Assembly: GCA_965212075.1 (NCBI GenBank) | Contig: OZ243043.1 | Coordinates: 930,001 to 994,000 of the forward strand | Direction of reading: 5' to 3' | From: CBDBUR01 sp965212075 | GTDB lineage: Bacteria; Pseudomonadota; Alphaproteobacteria; JAPOUT01; G958296285 | Length of the DNA stretch: 64,000 nucleotides | Shown here: positions 25,639-37,399 of the stretch, one piece after another | Layout: each line of letters opens with the position of its first letter | How positions within the stretch are numbered: the stretch's first letter is position 1 | Position numbers and translations under genes: made by a program | The notes under the pieces: generated by a model | What the model saw: only the letters and a program-made list of their open reading frames with translations | Told to the model about the DNA's origin: nothing | Database searches by the model: none

Positions 25639-26444
25639 CGGCCAGCCTGCGCATGCCCGAGAGGTCCATGTCCCTGCGGATCAGGCCCGCTGCCAAAGCC
25701 CGGCGCGGCCATGATCGCCTTTTGGACAAAATCACGCGCGCGCGCGATCGCTTCAGTCAGCGCCATGCCCTGCGCGAGACTCGTCGCAATCGCGCTGGCG
25801 AGCGTGCAGCCCGTCCCATGTGTATGCGGCGTATCAATGCGTCTATGAGAAAAAACCTGCGCGGCACCCTGCTCATCCAGCAGCAGATCAAAAAGAGTCT
25901 CACTGGACATATCGCCGCCGGTGATCAAAACCGATTTCGCGCCCATTGTTTGAATCGCGCGCGCGGCGGCTTCGCGCTGGTCTTGCGCGTTTATCGGCAT
26001 AGCGGTCAGGGCGGCGGCTTCATGCAAATTGGGCGTCGCGATCGCGGCCAGCGGCAAGAGCCGCGCCTTGAGCGCCGCGACGGCATTTTCCGCAAGCAGC
26101 CGCGCGCCGCCTTTGGCGACCATCACCGGATCAAGCACCAAAGGCGTACCCGCAGCGACTTCAGCTTCAATCGCATCGGCGACCGCAAAGATGATCTCGG
26201 GCGTCGCGAGCATGCCGATTTTGATCGCATCCGCGCCAATGTCATCAAGCGTGACCTTGATCTGCGCGGCGACAAAATCCGGCGCGACATCATAGACGTC
26301 ATGGACGCCCAAACTATTCTGCGCGGTTAAAGCGGTGATCGCGGTTGCGGCATAGCCGCCGAGCATCGTGACGGTTTTGATGTCGGCCTGAATGCCCGCA
26401 CCGCCGGAGCAGTCCGATCCGGCGACGATCAAAACCCGCGACAT
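25635..26444 (-). CDS. thiD: Hydroxymethylpyrimidine/phosphomethylpyrimidine kinase
   Basis: ThiD phosphorylates HMP and HMP-phosphate to the diphosphate used in thiamine synthesis. The 269-residue ribokinase-fold protein starts MSRVLIVAGSDCSGGAGIQADIKT and has VTMLGGYAATAITALTAQNS, DAIKIGMLATPEII, LVLDPVMVAKGGARL, and the C-terminal anion hole THGTGCTLASAIATSLAQG with catalytic Asp region. The frame continues upstream through an 18-bp repeat to 26480, but the ATG at 26444 gives the family N-terminus. It lies between glmM and the PhzF-family gene in a tight run. Confidence 0.93.
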   Translation of the reverse strand: MSRVLIVAGSDCSGGAGIQADIKTVTMLGGYAATAITALTAQNSLGVHDVYDVAPDFVAAQIKVTLDDIGADAIKIGMLATPEIIFAVADAIEAEVAAGTPLVLDPVMVAKGGARLLAENAVAALKARLLPLAAIATPNLHEAAALTAMPINAQDQREAAARAIQTMGAKSVLITGGDMSSETLFDLLLDEQGAAQVFSHRRIDTPHTHGTGCTLASAIATSLAQGMALTEAIARARDFVQKAIMAAPGFGSGPDPQGHGPLGHAQAGR

Positions 26445-26498
26445 TTTATTCGCTATGCTCAATTTATTTGCTGCGCACAATTTATTCGCTACGCTCTA
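26445..26498. repeat. Three 18-bp imperfect tandem repeats between thiD and glmM
   Basis: TTTATTCGCTATGCTCAA (26445-26462), TTTATTTGCTGCGCACAA (26463-26480) and TTTATTCGCTACGCTCTA (26481-26498) follow each other without a gap. The third copy contains the glmM stop codon and its last residues. The first two fill the space before the thiD start. The likely origin is duplication of the glmM end. Confidence 0.85.
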
Positions 26499-27837
26499 GC
26501 GCCTGTGCTAGCTCGCCGACGACATCGCGCAGCAAGGCTTTATTTTCAGCTTCAGCCATGATGCGGATCAAAGGCTCAGTGCCCGACTTCCTGACCAGCA
26601 GCCGGCTTTGCTGTCCTAGTTTTTCGCGCGCACTTGCGATCAATTTGCGCATCTGGTCGCTATCCAACAAGCCATTGGCATTTTTGACCGCGACATTTTC
26701 GGTGATCTGCGGCACCGGCTCAAAGACGCGGCAGACTTCGCTCGCCGGTTTGCCGGTTCGCTTCAGCACCGACAATATCTGCAATGCGGCGGTCAGGCCG
26801 TCGCCGGTCGCGAAAAAATCCGACAGCACAATATGCCCCGATTGCTCGCCGCCGACATTATAGCCCTTCATGCGCATATGTTCGCTCACATAGCGATCGC
26901 CGACTTGCGTACGCGCCAGCTCCAAGCCTTCGCCATTGAGCCAGCGCTCCAAGCCCAGATTGGACATCACCGTCGCGACAATGCCGGGCTGGCTCAAACG
27001 CTCAGTCTGCTTCCACAACCGCGCAAGCACAGCCAGCACCTGATCGCCGTTAATCAAATCGCCATTTTGGTCGGCCAGCACAAGGCGGTCGGCATCGCCG
27101 TCAAAGGCGATGCCCAGATCAGCGCGCGCCTCGCGCACCGAGGCGCACATATGCGACGGACTCATCACGCCGCTCGCTTTGTTGATGTTGCGGCCATTGG
27201 GCGCATTGCCGATCGTGATCACATCACAGCCCAGCTCCCACAACGCCGCCGGCGCCACCTTATAGGCCGCGCCATGCGCGCAATCCACCACGACACGCAT
27301 ATCGTCCAGCGTCAGATCTTTCGGGAAAGAACTTTTCGCGAATTCAATATAGCGAGTCTGAGCATCGTCAATGCGCTGCGCGCGGCCAATCGACTCGGAG
27401 CGCACAAGGTGCTCCTCCAGCCCCTGATCCATGTGGCTTTCAATCTCCAGCTCCTTCGCATCCGAGAGCTTGAAGCCGTCAGGGCCAAAAAGTTTAATGC
27501 CATTATCCTGAAAGCCATTATGCGAGGCGGTGACCATAATGCCCAGATCGGCGCGCAGCGAGCGTGTCAGAAACGAGACCGCCGCAGTCGGCAGCGGGCC
27601 GAACAGAAAAACATCCATGCCCATTGACGTCAGACCGGCAACAAGCGCGGACTCCATCATATAACCCGACAGCCTTGTATCCTTGCCGATCACCACGCGA
27701 TGACGATGCTGCCCGCGCCGAAACACCCGCCCCGCCGCCATGCCGAGGCGCAACGCCGTCTCCGCCGTCACCGGAAATTGGTTGGCGCGCGCGCGTATCC
27801 CATCTGTGCCAAAATATTTCTGCATCATCCCCATCAT
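26482..27837 (-). CDS. glmM: Phosphoglucosamine mutase
   Basis: GlmM converts glucosamine-6-phosphate to glucosamine-1-phosphate on the way to UDP-GlcNAc for peptidoglycan and LPS. The 451-residue protein has KYFGTDGIRARAN, the phosphoserine loop TASHNG (Ser about residue 105; usually followed by Pro, here Gly), the metal-binding DGDADR, the sugar-binding GEQSGHI and the phosphate-binding RKSGTEPLIRIM. The family normally starts at the fifth codon (Met-Gln-Lys-Tyr-Phe, ATG at 27825), so the real start may be there. In many bacteria glmM follows ftsH-folP; here a barrel gene on the other strand separates them. Confidence 0.96.
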   Translation of the reverse strand: MMGMMQKYFGTDGIRARANQFPVTAETALRLGMAAGRVFRRGQHRHRVVIGKDTRLSGYMMESALVAGLTSMGMDVFLFGPLPTAAVSFLTRSLRADLGIMVTASHNGFQDNGIKLFGPDGFKLSDAKELEIESHMDQGLEEHLVRSESIGRAQRIDDAQTRYIEFAKSSFPKDLTLDDMRVVVDCAHGAAYKVAPAALWELGCDVITIGNAPNGRNINKASGVMSPSHMCASVREARADLGIAFDGDADRLVLADQNGDLINGDQVLAVLARLWKQTERLSQPGIVATVMSNLGLERWLNGEGLELARTQVGDRYVSEHMRMKGYNVGGEQSGHIVLSDFFATGDGLTAALQILSVLKRTGKPASEVCRVFEPVPQITENVAVKNANGLLDSDQMRKLIASAREKLGQQSRLLVRKSGTEPLIRIMAEAENKALLRDVVGELAQALERSE

Positions 27838-27887
27838 CTCACAAAAAAGGTCAATAAAGCCTTATTTTACGCTAGTCTACAGATAAT

Positions 27888-27923
27888 CAATTGATATGTC
27901 ATAAGGCAATTGATACCATAAGG
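27888..27923. repeat. Adjacent imperfect direct repeats in the glmM/barrel divergent promoter region
   Basis: CAATTGATATGTCATAAGG (27888-27906) is followed at once by CAATTGATACCATAAGG (27907-27923). They lie in the 170-bp gap between the divergent glmM and barrel-gene starts and could be a regulator site. No clear -35/-10 pair is visible in the gap. Confidence 0.6.
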
Positions 27924-28007
27924 GGATTTTTGCTAATTTTTACCTGCTTTCGAAAAGAAAAGGCCCAGCATCTATCAATATGAAGTTTCAACCGGGGGAA
28001 AAACTCA

Positions 28008-28781
28008 ATGCGCTATCATTTTTTACCTGCTGTCATCTCTTTGACAATTTTATGTTTTGCTCATTTATGTTTCCCTCAAAAGAATGTGGCTTTGGCTCAG
28101 ACACCGATTGAAAATATTGGGGCTTCGCCTTTAGTCGCCGGTTATTATAGTTATATATCGCTTTCAGTTGGCGGCTCCATTATAGATTCCGATAGGGACA
28201 CAGCCAGCCTGATTAGCCGTCGGGTAAATGTAGATAGGTTTAGAGCACTTGAGGGCCGAGATATTTCTTATGATAGTGGCTTTTTTATCGGCACTGCTGT
28301 TGGTTTTTATGACTCATATGTTAGAGGGGATATGAGTTTTGCATACATAGATTCAGCAATAAATTTTAAAAGGAATACAGATGATATCCGCCCTAATATC
28401 CCTGGAGACAATGCAGGTAATATCCGCGTAGGTTATGACGCATTTGAACATTTATTAAATTTCTATGTTCATTTTCTCGACAAAGAGGGCTTTAGATGGC
28501 AGCCTTATATAGGATTCGGCATGGGCTATAGCGTTTGGTATTTTGATAACCCGCTAGGTCGAACCGATGTAGATGGCGCTTTTAACGCACATCTTACTGC
28601 GGGGATAAATTACCAGCTGACCCAAAAACTAGCCGTTGGTCTGTTTTATCGCATCACTCGTGCCACTAATTTTGTTGGCAACAGTGAAGACGCGCTGAGA
28701 GCAAGTGATAATTATGGTGAGCTGCGAATAGGGGACATTAGTTTGCATAATATCGGGGCTTCAATAATTTATGGCTTTTAA
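28008..28781 (+). CDS. Outer-membrane beta-barrel protein of unknown function
   Basis: The 257-residue protein has a signal peptide (hydrophobic LPAVISLTILCFAHLCF, probable cleavage after VALA) and amphipathic strands of a small barrel: YYSYISLSVGGSII, SGFFIGTAVGFYDSYVRGDMSFAYI, LLNFYVHFLD, WQPYIGFGMGYSVWYF, FNAHLTAGINYQL, LAVGLFYRITRATNF, and a final LHNIGASIIYGF ending in Phe, the usual outer-membrane insertion signal. A GGGGGA site lies upstream. Its layout recalls the barrel gene at 17768 (PYIGFG.G...W and LAVGLFYR versus PYLGFGAGFGIW and LAFGVSYR). The DNA is visibly more AT-rich than glmM and folP on either side. Confidence 0.75.
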   Translation: MRYHFLPAVISLTILCFAHLCFPQKNVALAQTPIENIGASPLVAGYYSYISLSVGGSIIDSDRDTASLISRRVNVDRFRALEGRDISYDSGFFIGTAVGFYDSYVRGDMSFAYIDSAINFKRNTDDIRPNIPGDNAGNIRVGYDAFEHLLNFYVHFLDKEGFRWQPYIGFGMGYSVWYFDNPLGRTDVDGAFNAHLTAGINYQLTQKLAVGLFYRITRATNFVGNSEDALRASDNYGELRIGDISLHNIGASIIYGF

Positions 28782-28789
28782 TTAAAGCC
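28773..28789. terminator. Small hairpin across the convergent barrel-gene and folP stop codons
   Basis: GGCTTT at 28773-28778 pairs with AAAGCC at 28784-28789 around TAATT, which contains both stop codons (TAA on plus at 28779, TAA on minus at 28784). It is short and no U-run follows, so termination is uncertain. Confidence 0.3.
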
Positions 28790-29600
28790 GTACCCAGAGC
28801 TTGAGGCCATCGCGCAGAGCCGCCGGGTCATGAGTGCGGATATAATCAGCGCCCTGCAGCGCGGCGAAGAGTTCGGCGGCGAGACTCGCCGCGCCCGATT
28901 CTTCCAAAGTGCAGCCCGTCACCGCGCGCAAAAATGACTTGCGCGAGACCGAAACCAAAACCGGCAAATCATAAAGCGCGCGCAATTCTGCCAGCCGCGC
29001 CAGCATCTCCAAAGAGGGCTCCGGACGATTGCCCAAGAAAAATCCCATGCCCGGATCCAAAATAAACCGCGTGGATGAAATGCCCGCTTGCGCGAGCGCG
29101 TCAAGGCGGGCGTCAAAGAAGCGGCAGATGTGATCAAAAATATCTCCGTCCGGAGGCGCTTGGCGCGTCGCCGCCCCCGCCGACTGGATCGCATGCATGA
29201 TGATCAAGCCGCAGGACGAAGCGGCTAGATCGGGATAAATTTTTGCGTCGGCAAAGCCGTGAATGTCATTGAGGTAAGCGACATTTTCCGCCAGCGCCAA
29301 AAGCTGGGTCGCCGATAAAAAGCTATCCACCGAGAGCGGCGTATTATTTTTTTTTAATTCGTTAAGCACCGGCATTAAGCGGCGCGCTTCTTCCGCCTCA
29401 TCCACCGGCGCGGAATCGGGATGGCTTGAAGCCGGGCCTAAATCCAAAATATCCGCGCCATCTTTCACGAGCGCATGCGCATGCGCCAGCGCTTTGTCGG
29501 GGGCGAAATTGTCGGGGGCGAGATAAAGGCCGCCATCGGAAAAACTATCTGGCGTAATGTTGACGATGCCAAGAAGTTTGGGGATTTTTTTTAGATGCAC
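28782..29600 (-). CDS. folP: Dihydropteroate synthase
   Basis: FolP condenses p-aminobenzoate with the pterin diphosphate to dihydropteroate and is the sulfonamide target. Motifs are LLGIVNITPDSFSDGG, DGADILDLGPASSHPDSAPV, PLSVDSF, YLNDIHGFAD, RFILDPGMGFFLGNRPEPS and PVLVSVSRKSFL. The open frame runs well into ftsH, and no ATG fits outside the overlap. I take the GTG at 29600, seven bases after the ftsH stop, giving 272 residues; an ATG at 29663 inside ftsH is the alternative. The position after ftsH matches the well-known ftsH-folP order. Confidence 0.9.
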   Translation of the reverse strand: MHLKKIPKLLGIVNITPDSFSDGGLYLAPDNFAPDKALAHAHALVKDGADILDLGPASSHPDSAPVDEAEEARRLMPVLNELKKNNTPLSVDSFLSATQLLALAENVAYLNDIHGFADAKIYPDLAASSCGLIIMHAIQSAGAATRQAPPDGDIFDHICRFFDARLDALAQAGISSTRFILDPGMGFFLGNRPEPSLEMLARLAELRALYDLPVLVSVSRKSFLRAVTGCTLEESGAASLAAELFAALQGADYIRTHDPAALRDGLKLWVRL

Positions 29601-29607
29601 CGCGTGA

Positions 29608-31548
29608 TTAAGCCGAGCCGGGCTGCGGCTCGCCGCGCGACGACCCGCCAAACCCCGCAACATCGTCAGGTTCAATGTCGGGCACGGATGCGGTGGGGCT
29701 TTGATCGCCCTCTTCCCAAGCGCTGTCTTGGGCGCGGGCATGGTCGGGCTTGACGCCTTTGAGCAGGTCGCGGATTTCGGCTCCGGTCAGGGTTTCGTAT
29801 TCCAGAAGGCCTTCGGCGATGGTTTTGAGCTGCGCGCTATATTTTTTGATGATGTCATGGGCTTTTTTGTTGGCCTGCTCGATGATGCGGCGGATTTCGG
29901 CGTCGATCTTCTGCTGCGTCTCCTCCGATGTGTTTTGCTGGCGCGCGATGGAGTGGCCGAGAAAGATCTCCTGCTCATTATCTTGATAGGAGATCGGGCC
30001 GAGTTCATCGCTCATGCCGAATTGGGTGACCATAGCGCGCGCCATCTGGGTTGCCATTTTGATGTCCGACGAGGCGCCGGAGGTGACTTTGTCATGGCCG
30101 AAGATGACCTCTTCGGCGACGCGTCCGCCCATCGCGACGGCGAGATCGGCGTGGAGTTTTTCGCGCGTGATGGAGAGCTGGTCGCGCTCGGGCAGGCGCA
30201 TGACCATGCCCAGCGCGCGGCCACGCGGGATGATCGTCGCTTTGTGGATCGGGTCGGAGGCGTCCATGTGGATCGCGACAAGCGCGTGGCCGCCTTCATG
30301 ATAGGCGGTCAGTTTTCTTTCCTCTTCGGTCATCACCATAGATTTGCGTTCAGCGCCCATCATCACTTTATCTTTGGCGTCTTCGAACTCGGCCATAGAG
30401 ACGAGCCGCCGCGAGCGCCGCGCCGCGAGCAGAGCGGCTTCATTGATTAAATTGGCGAGATCAGCGCCGGAGAATCCGGGTGTGCCGCGCGCGATTGTGC
30501 GAATATCAACATTGGGAGCCAGCGGCACTTTGCTCGCATGAACTTTGAGGATTTGCACCCTGCCCTCAATGTCGGGGTTTGGCACGACGATCTGCCGGTC
30601 AAACCTTCCCGGCCTCAACAAAGCCGGATCAAGAACATCAGGCCGGTTGGTTGCGGCGATCAAGATAATGCTTTCATCGGATTCGAAGCCGTCCATCTCA
30701 ACGAGCAATTGGTTTAAGGTCTGCTCGCGCTCATCATTGCCGCCGCCCAGTCCGGCGCCGCGATGGCGTCCGACCGCGTCAAGCTCATCAATGAAGATGA
30801 TGCAGGGCGCGGTCTTTTTGGCTTGATCAAACATATCGCGCACCCGCGACGCGCCGACGCCGACAAACATTTCAACAAAGGACGAGCCGGAGATTGTGAA
30901 GAAAGGCACATTGGCCTCACCGGCGACGGCGCGGGCGAGCAAAGTCTTGCCGGTGCCCGGCGGCCCAACGAGCAGCACACCGCGTGGAATACGTCCGCCC
31001 AATTTCTGAAATTTGGACGGGTCTTTCAAAAAATCAACGATTTCGGTCAGGTCTTCTTTGGCCTCATCGACTCCGGCGACATCTTTGAAGGTGATACGGC
31101 CTCGTTTTTCGGAAAGCATCCGCGCGGGCGAGCGCCCGAAGCCCATCGCCTTGCCCGAGCCCGATTGCATCTGCCGCATAAAGAACACCCAGACTCCGAT
31201 CAGCAGGAGCATCGGGAACCAAGAGATCAGGATTCCGAAAAGCGTCGACGAGCCCGATGAGGGCGGCTGGGCGGTGATATTGACGCCCTTATTATAAAGC
31301 CGCTCGACGAGGGCGGGGTCTTGAGGGGCATAGGTTTCAAATTTGGTGCCGTCGGCATAATGGCCGGAGATATCGTTTCCGGCGATGGTGACATCGCGGA
31401 TTCTGCCGCCGTCCACCTCGGAGAGCAGCTGGGAGAAGTTGATCTCCTGCGCCGCGCCGAATCCCTGCGCGCCGCGGAAGAGGCTGAAAACCACCGCCAG
31501 CAATAAGAGGATGGACAGAAAGATAACGATATGGCGTATATAGGGCAT
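29608..31548 (-). CDS. ftsH: ATP-dependent zinc metalloprotease FtsH
   Basis: FtsH is a membrane-anchored hexameric AAA+ protease that degrades short-lived cytoplasmic proteins (RpoH, LpxC) and damaged membrane proteins. The 646 residues have two membrane segments (about 5-24 and 102-124) flanking a periplasmic domain, Walker A GPPGTGKT (195-202), Walker B IIFIDELDAVG (250-260), the second region of homology (AATNRPDVLDPALLRPGRFDR) and the zinc site HEGGH (417-421, where HEAGH is more common). The tail is acidic and flexible. It heads ftsH-folP. Confidence 0.97.
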   Translation of the reverse strand: MPYIRHIVIFLSILLLLAVVFSLFRGAQGFGAAQEINFSQLLSEVDGGRIRDVTIAGNDISGHYADGTKFETYAPQDPALVERLYNKGVNITAQPPSSGSSTLFGILISWFPMLLLIGVWVFFMRQMQSGSGKAMGFGRSPARMLSEKRGRITFKDVAGVDEAKEDLTEIVDFLKDPSKFQKLGGRIPRGVLLVGPPGTGKTLLARAVAGEANVPFFTISGSSFVEMFVGVGASRVRDMFDQAKKTAPCIIFIDELDAVGRHRGAGLGGGNDEREQTLNQLLVEMDGFESDESIILIAATNRPDVLDPALLRPGRFDRQIVVPNPDIEGRVQILKVHASKVPLAPNVDIRTIARGTPGFSGADLANLINEAALLAARRSRRLVSMAEFEDAKDKVMMGAERKSMVMTEEERKLTAYHEGGHALVAIHMDASDPIHKATIIPRGRALGMVMRLPERDQLSITREKLHADLAVAMGGRVAEEVIFGHDKVTSGASSDIKMATQMARAMVTQFGMSDELGPISYQDNEQEIFLGHSIARQQNTSEETQQKIDAEIRRIIEQANKKAHDIIKKYSAQLKTIAEGLLEYETLTGAEIRDLLKGVKPDHARAQDSAWEEGDQSPTASVPDIEPDDVAGFGGSSRGEPQPGSA

Positions 31549-31678
31549 TATTTATATCTCTTCTAACCAATATAAGCCCTTTCGAGCAAAATTAACAGGG
31601 GGAAAGCGATGAGTTGATTTTAGGCGGCTTTTTCCATTATAGGGCATATAGGGTTTAGAGGGACATAAATTCATAAAA

Positions 31679-32581
31679 TCAAATATCCGGATCAACGCCG
31701 GTCAGTTTGACCGATAAATCCCACAGACGACCAGCTAATGCCACATCAAGCGCACCAGAAGATGGCCGCGCATAAGAGGCCGGACCGGCCATCTCGCCGA
31801 GCCGACTCGGCCCGAAATAATCGCCGCCCTTAATCTCGCGACCCGTCGCCGCCAAAAGAAGAGGCCACGCACCCTGCGCCGCATCGTTCAAAAATGGCCA
31901 TGCCAAAGGCATCAGCAATTTGATCCAAAAAGGCGTGAAGCGGGGCATCTCGGTTTTCGCCATCCCCGGATGGCAGGCGACACACAATGCCGCGCTCGAG
32001 CTCCGGCGCAGGCGGCGCTCCAGCTCAAACGCGAACAATATATTCGCCAGCTTGCTGCTGTTATACCTTTTCATCGTCTTATAGCTGTGCTGCGCATCGA
32101 GGTCGTCAAAATCAATCTTGCCCATCCGATGGCCTAAACTGCTCATCACAACAATGCGCGTATTGTCTCTTTTGATTTTTTCAATCAAATGGCCGACCAA
32201 AGCGAAATGCCCAAAATGATTGACGCCCATCTGGCTCTCAAACCCCTGCTTCGTGCGCTGCAGAGGTGCCAGCCGCAATCCGGCATTGTTGATCAGCACG
32301 TCGAGCTTGGGCTGCTGCTCTATCTGCGCGGCAGCGGCTTTAACTGATTCGAGATCGCCCAGATCGGCTTCTACGAAGGCTAGATCGGCATCCGGCTTGA
32401 GTGCTTTGATCTTATCCATCGCCGCGCGCGCTCTATCCGCCGCGCGGCAGGCCAGCACGACGCGACCCCCTTTGAGCGCCAAAGCGCGCGCCGCCTCAAA
32501 CCCTAATCCGGCATTGGCACCTGTGATCACAAAGCTCCTGCCCGACTGATCGGCTAAATCTTGTTCGCGAAAACCTGTCAT
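31679..32581 (-). CDS. Short-chain dehydrogenase/reductase (retinol-dehydrogenase-like)
   Basis: The 300-residue NAD(P)-dependent oxidoreductase has the Rossmann motif TGANAGLGFEAARAL, the Arg-rich loop VVLACRAADRARAAM suggesting NADP, the NNAG motif (LINNAGLRLAPL), a Ser in MSSLGHRMG and the catalytic YNSSKLAN (YxxxK). It resembles the RDH/WWOX branch of the superfamily. Substrate is unknown. It is separated from ftsH by 130 bp in which I see nothing, and is divergent from carA. Confidence 0.88.
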   Translation of the reverse strand: MTGFREQDLADQSGRSFVITGANAGLGFEAARALALKGGRVVLACRAADRARAAMDKIKALKPDADLAFVEADLGDLESVKAAAAQIEQQPKLDVLINNAGLRLAPLQRTKQGFESQMGVNHFGHFALVGHLIEKIKRDNTRIVVMSSLGHRMGKIDFDDLDAQHSYKTMKRYNSSKLANILFAFELERRLRRSSSAALCVACHPGMAKTEMPRFTPFWIKLLMPLAWPFLNDAAQGAWPLLLAATGREIKGGDYFGPSRLGEMAGPASYARPSSGALDVALAGRLWDLSVKLTGVDPDI

Positions 32582-32632
32582 ATTCTTCGTGAATCTATTA
32601 TATAGCAGGGAGGCTCTATCAAGGGATTATTC

Positions 32633-33799
32633 ATGAAACCGAGGAAAAAAACTGGCGCGCTCGTTCTTGAGGACGGGACGGCCTTTTTAGGCACAGGCTT
32701 TGGCGCTTCGGGCGTTAATGTCGGCGAGCTATGCTTCAACACCGCGATCACCGGCTATCAGGAGATTTTGACCGACCCCTCCTATGCCGGACAGATCATC
32801 ACCTTCACCTTTCCCCATATCGGCAATGTTGGGACAAATAAAGAAGATTGGGAAGCGTTGAAAAAAATTGATCTGCGCGGCGTGATCATGCGGACTGCGC
32901 CCAGCGCGCCGTCTAACTGGCGGGCGGCGGGCAATCTCGATGGCTTCTTGGAGGCACAGGGCATCGCCGGTCTTTCCGGCATTGATACGCGCGCTTTGAC
33001 TCACCGCATCCGCGAACAGGGCTTCGTGCGTGCGGCGATCGCCCACCAGAGCGACGGCGACTTTGACCTCGCCCAGCTCCGGCAAAATGCCTGCGACTGG
33101 CCGGGTCTGCAAAATATGGAGCTTGCAAAAAAAGTCTCTTCGCCCGCGCCGACCTCATGGGAAGGCGAAACTGACTGGCACTGGCCGCAGGGCTTCGGCA
33201 AAAATCACGAGACCCCTTTCCATGTCGTCACGCTTGATTACGGCATCAAGCGCAATATATTGCGCCTGCTTGCGCGCCATCATTGCCGGATCACGATCAT
33301 GCCCGCCAACACATCTGCCGAAGAGATCCTCGCCCTCAAGCCCGATGGCGTATTCCTATCTAACGGACCCGGCGATCCGGCTGCGACCGGCGACGCCTAT
33401 GCGGTGCCGGTCATCCAAAAAATCGCCGAAACCGACATCGCTTTCTTTGGCATCTGTTTGGGACATCAAATGCTCGCTTTGGCGCTGGGTGCGCAGACCG
33501 AAAAAATGCATCAAGGTCATCACGGCGCGAACCATCCGGTCAAAAATATGCGCACTGGCGCGGTGGAAATCGTCTCGATGAACCATGGCTGGACGGTGCT
33601 GCGCGACAGCCTGCCCGATCATGTTGAAGAAACTCATATCAGTCTTTTTGACAACACCAATTGCGGACTGCGCGTCAAAAACAAGCCGATATTTTCGGTG
33701 CAATATCACCCCGAAGCCTCGCCCGGCCCGCAGGACAGCCATTATCTCTTCCGGCAATTTTGTGATATGATGCAAGAGCGTAAACAGAAACACAGCTAA
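32633..33799 (+). CDS. carA: Carbamoyl-phosphate synthase small (glutaminase) subunit
   Basis: CarA hydrolyses glutamine and channels ammonia to CarB for carbamoyl phosphate, used in arginine and pyrimidine synthesis. The 388 residues contain the N-terminal domain (LEDGTAFLGTGFGASG, GELCFNTAITGYQEILTDPSYAGQIITFTFP), the linker GIDTRALT, and the class I glutaminase domain with nucleophile Cys in FFGICLGHQMLALALG and His-Glu in VQYHPEASPGP. AAGGGA precedes the ATG. It begins carA-membrane protein-carB-greA-trxB. Confidence 0.97.
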   Translation: MKPRKKTGALVLEDGTAFLGTGFGASGVNVGELCFNTAITGYQEILTDPSYAGQIITFTFPHIGNVGTNKEDWEALKKIDLRGVIMRTAPSAPSNWRAAGNLDGFLEAQGIAGLSGIDTRALTHRIREQGFVRAAIAHQSDGDFDLAQLRQNACDWPGLQNMELAKKVSSPAPTSWEGETDWHWPQGFGKNHETPFHVVTLDYGIKRNILRLLARHHCRITIMPANTSAEEILALKPDGVFLSNGPGDPAATGDAYAVPVIQKIAETDIAFFGICLGHQMLALALGAQTEKMHQGHHGANHPVKNMRTGAVEIVSMNHGWTVLRDSLPDHVEETHISLFDNTNCGLRVKNKPIFSVQYHPEASPGPQDSHYLFRQFCDMMQERKQKHS

Positions 33800-33811
33800 A
33801 GGAGGTTGATC

Positions 33812-34084
33812 ATGTCCCGACTCTTTGAATGGGCCGATAGTGTGGTCGCGCGGATGCGTTATTTTGACGTTGCCGCCACCAAACTCGCGGTTCTTTTGTT
33901 CACTATATTTTTGGTAAAACTCTGGCCGAATATCGCAGCTTTTGACTGGCGGATCTATCTCATCGGGGGATTTGTCATCGCGATGCCAACCATTTTCCGC
34001 CTCTTTGAGCGCGGCATGATCACATTCACGCTCGTGGTCTATCTCGCGATCTATCTCGCAGTGGAATTTCTAACCACCCTTTAA
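33812..34084 (+). CDS. Small two-helix membrane protein between carA and carB
   Basis: This 90-residue protein has a near-perfect ribosome site (AAAGGAGGT, 33798-33806, covering the carA stop) and hydrophobic segments at roughly residues 27-44, 48-62 and 68-88 (AVLLFTIFLVKLWPNI, YLIGGFVIAMPTIF, ITFTLVVYLAIYLAVEFL). I do not recognise a family. The strong ribosome site and tight position argue that it is real and expressed with carA. A role in CarAB function is not implied by anything in the sequence. The 75 bp before carB hold no gene. Confidence 0.7.
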   Translation: MSRLFEWADSVVARMRYFDVAATKLAVLLFTIFLVKLWPNIAAFDWRIYLIGGFVIAMPTIFRLFERGMITFTLVVYLAIYLAVEFLTTL

Positions 34085-34159
34085 AAAATTAAAAAATATC
34101 GGGGGAATCATATCACGGAGTAAAACGAGCAGCGCGGTCATGCTGTTAACCTAATCATT

Positions 34160-37395
<3,236 letters not shown>

Positions 37396-37399
<4 letters not shown>

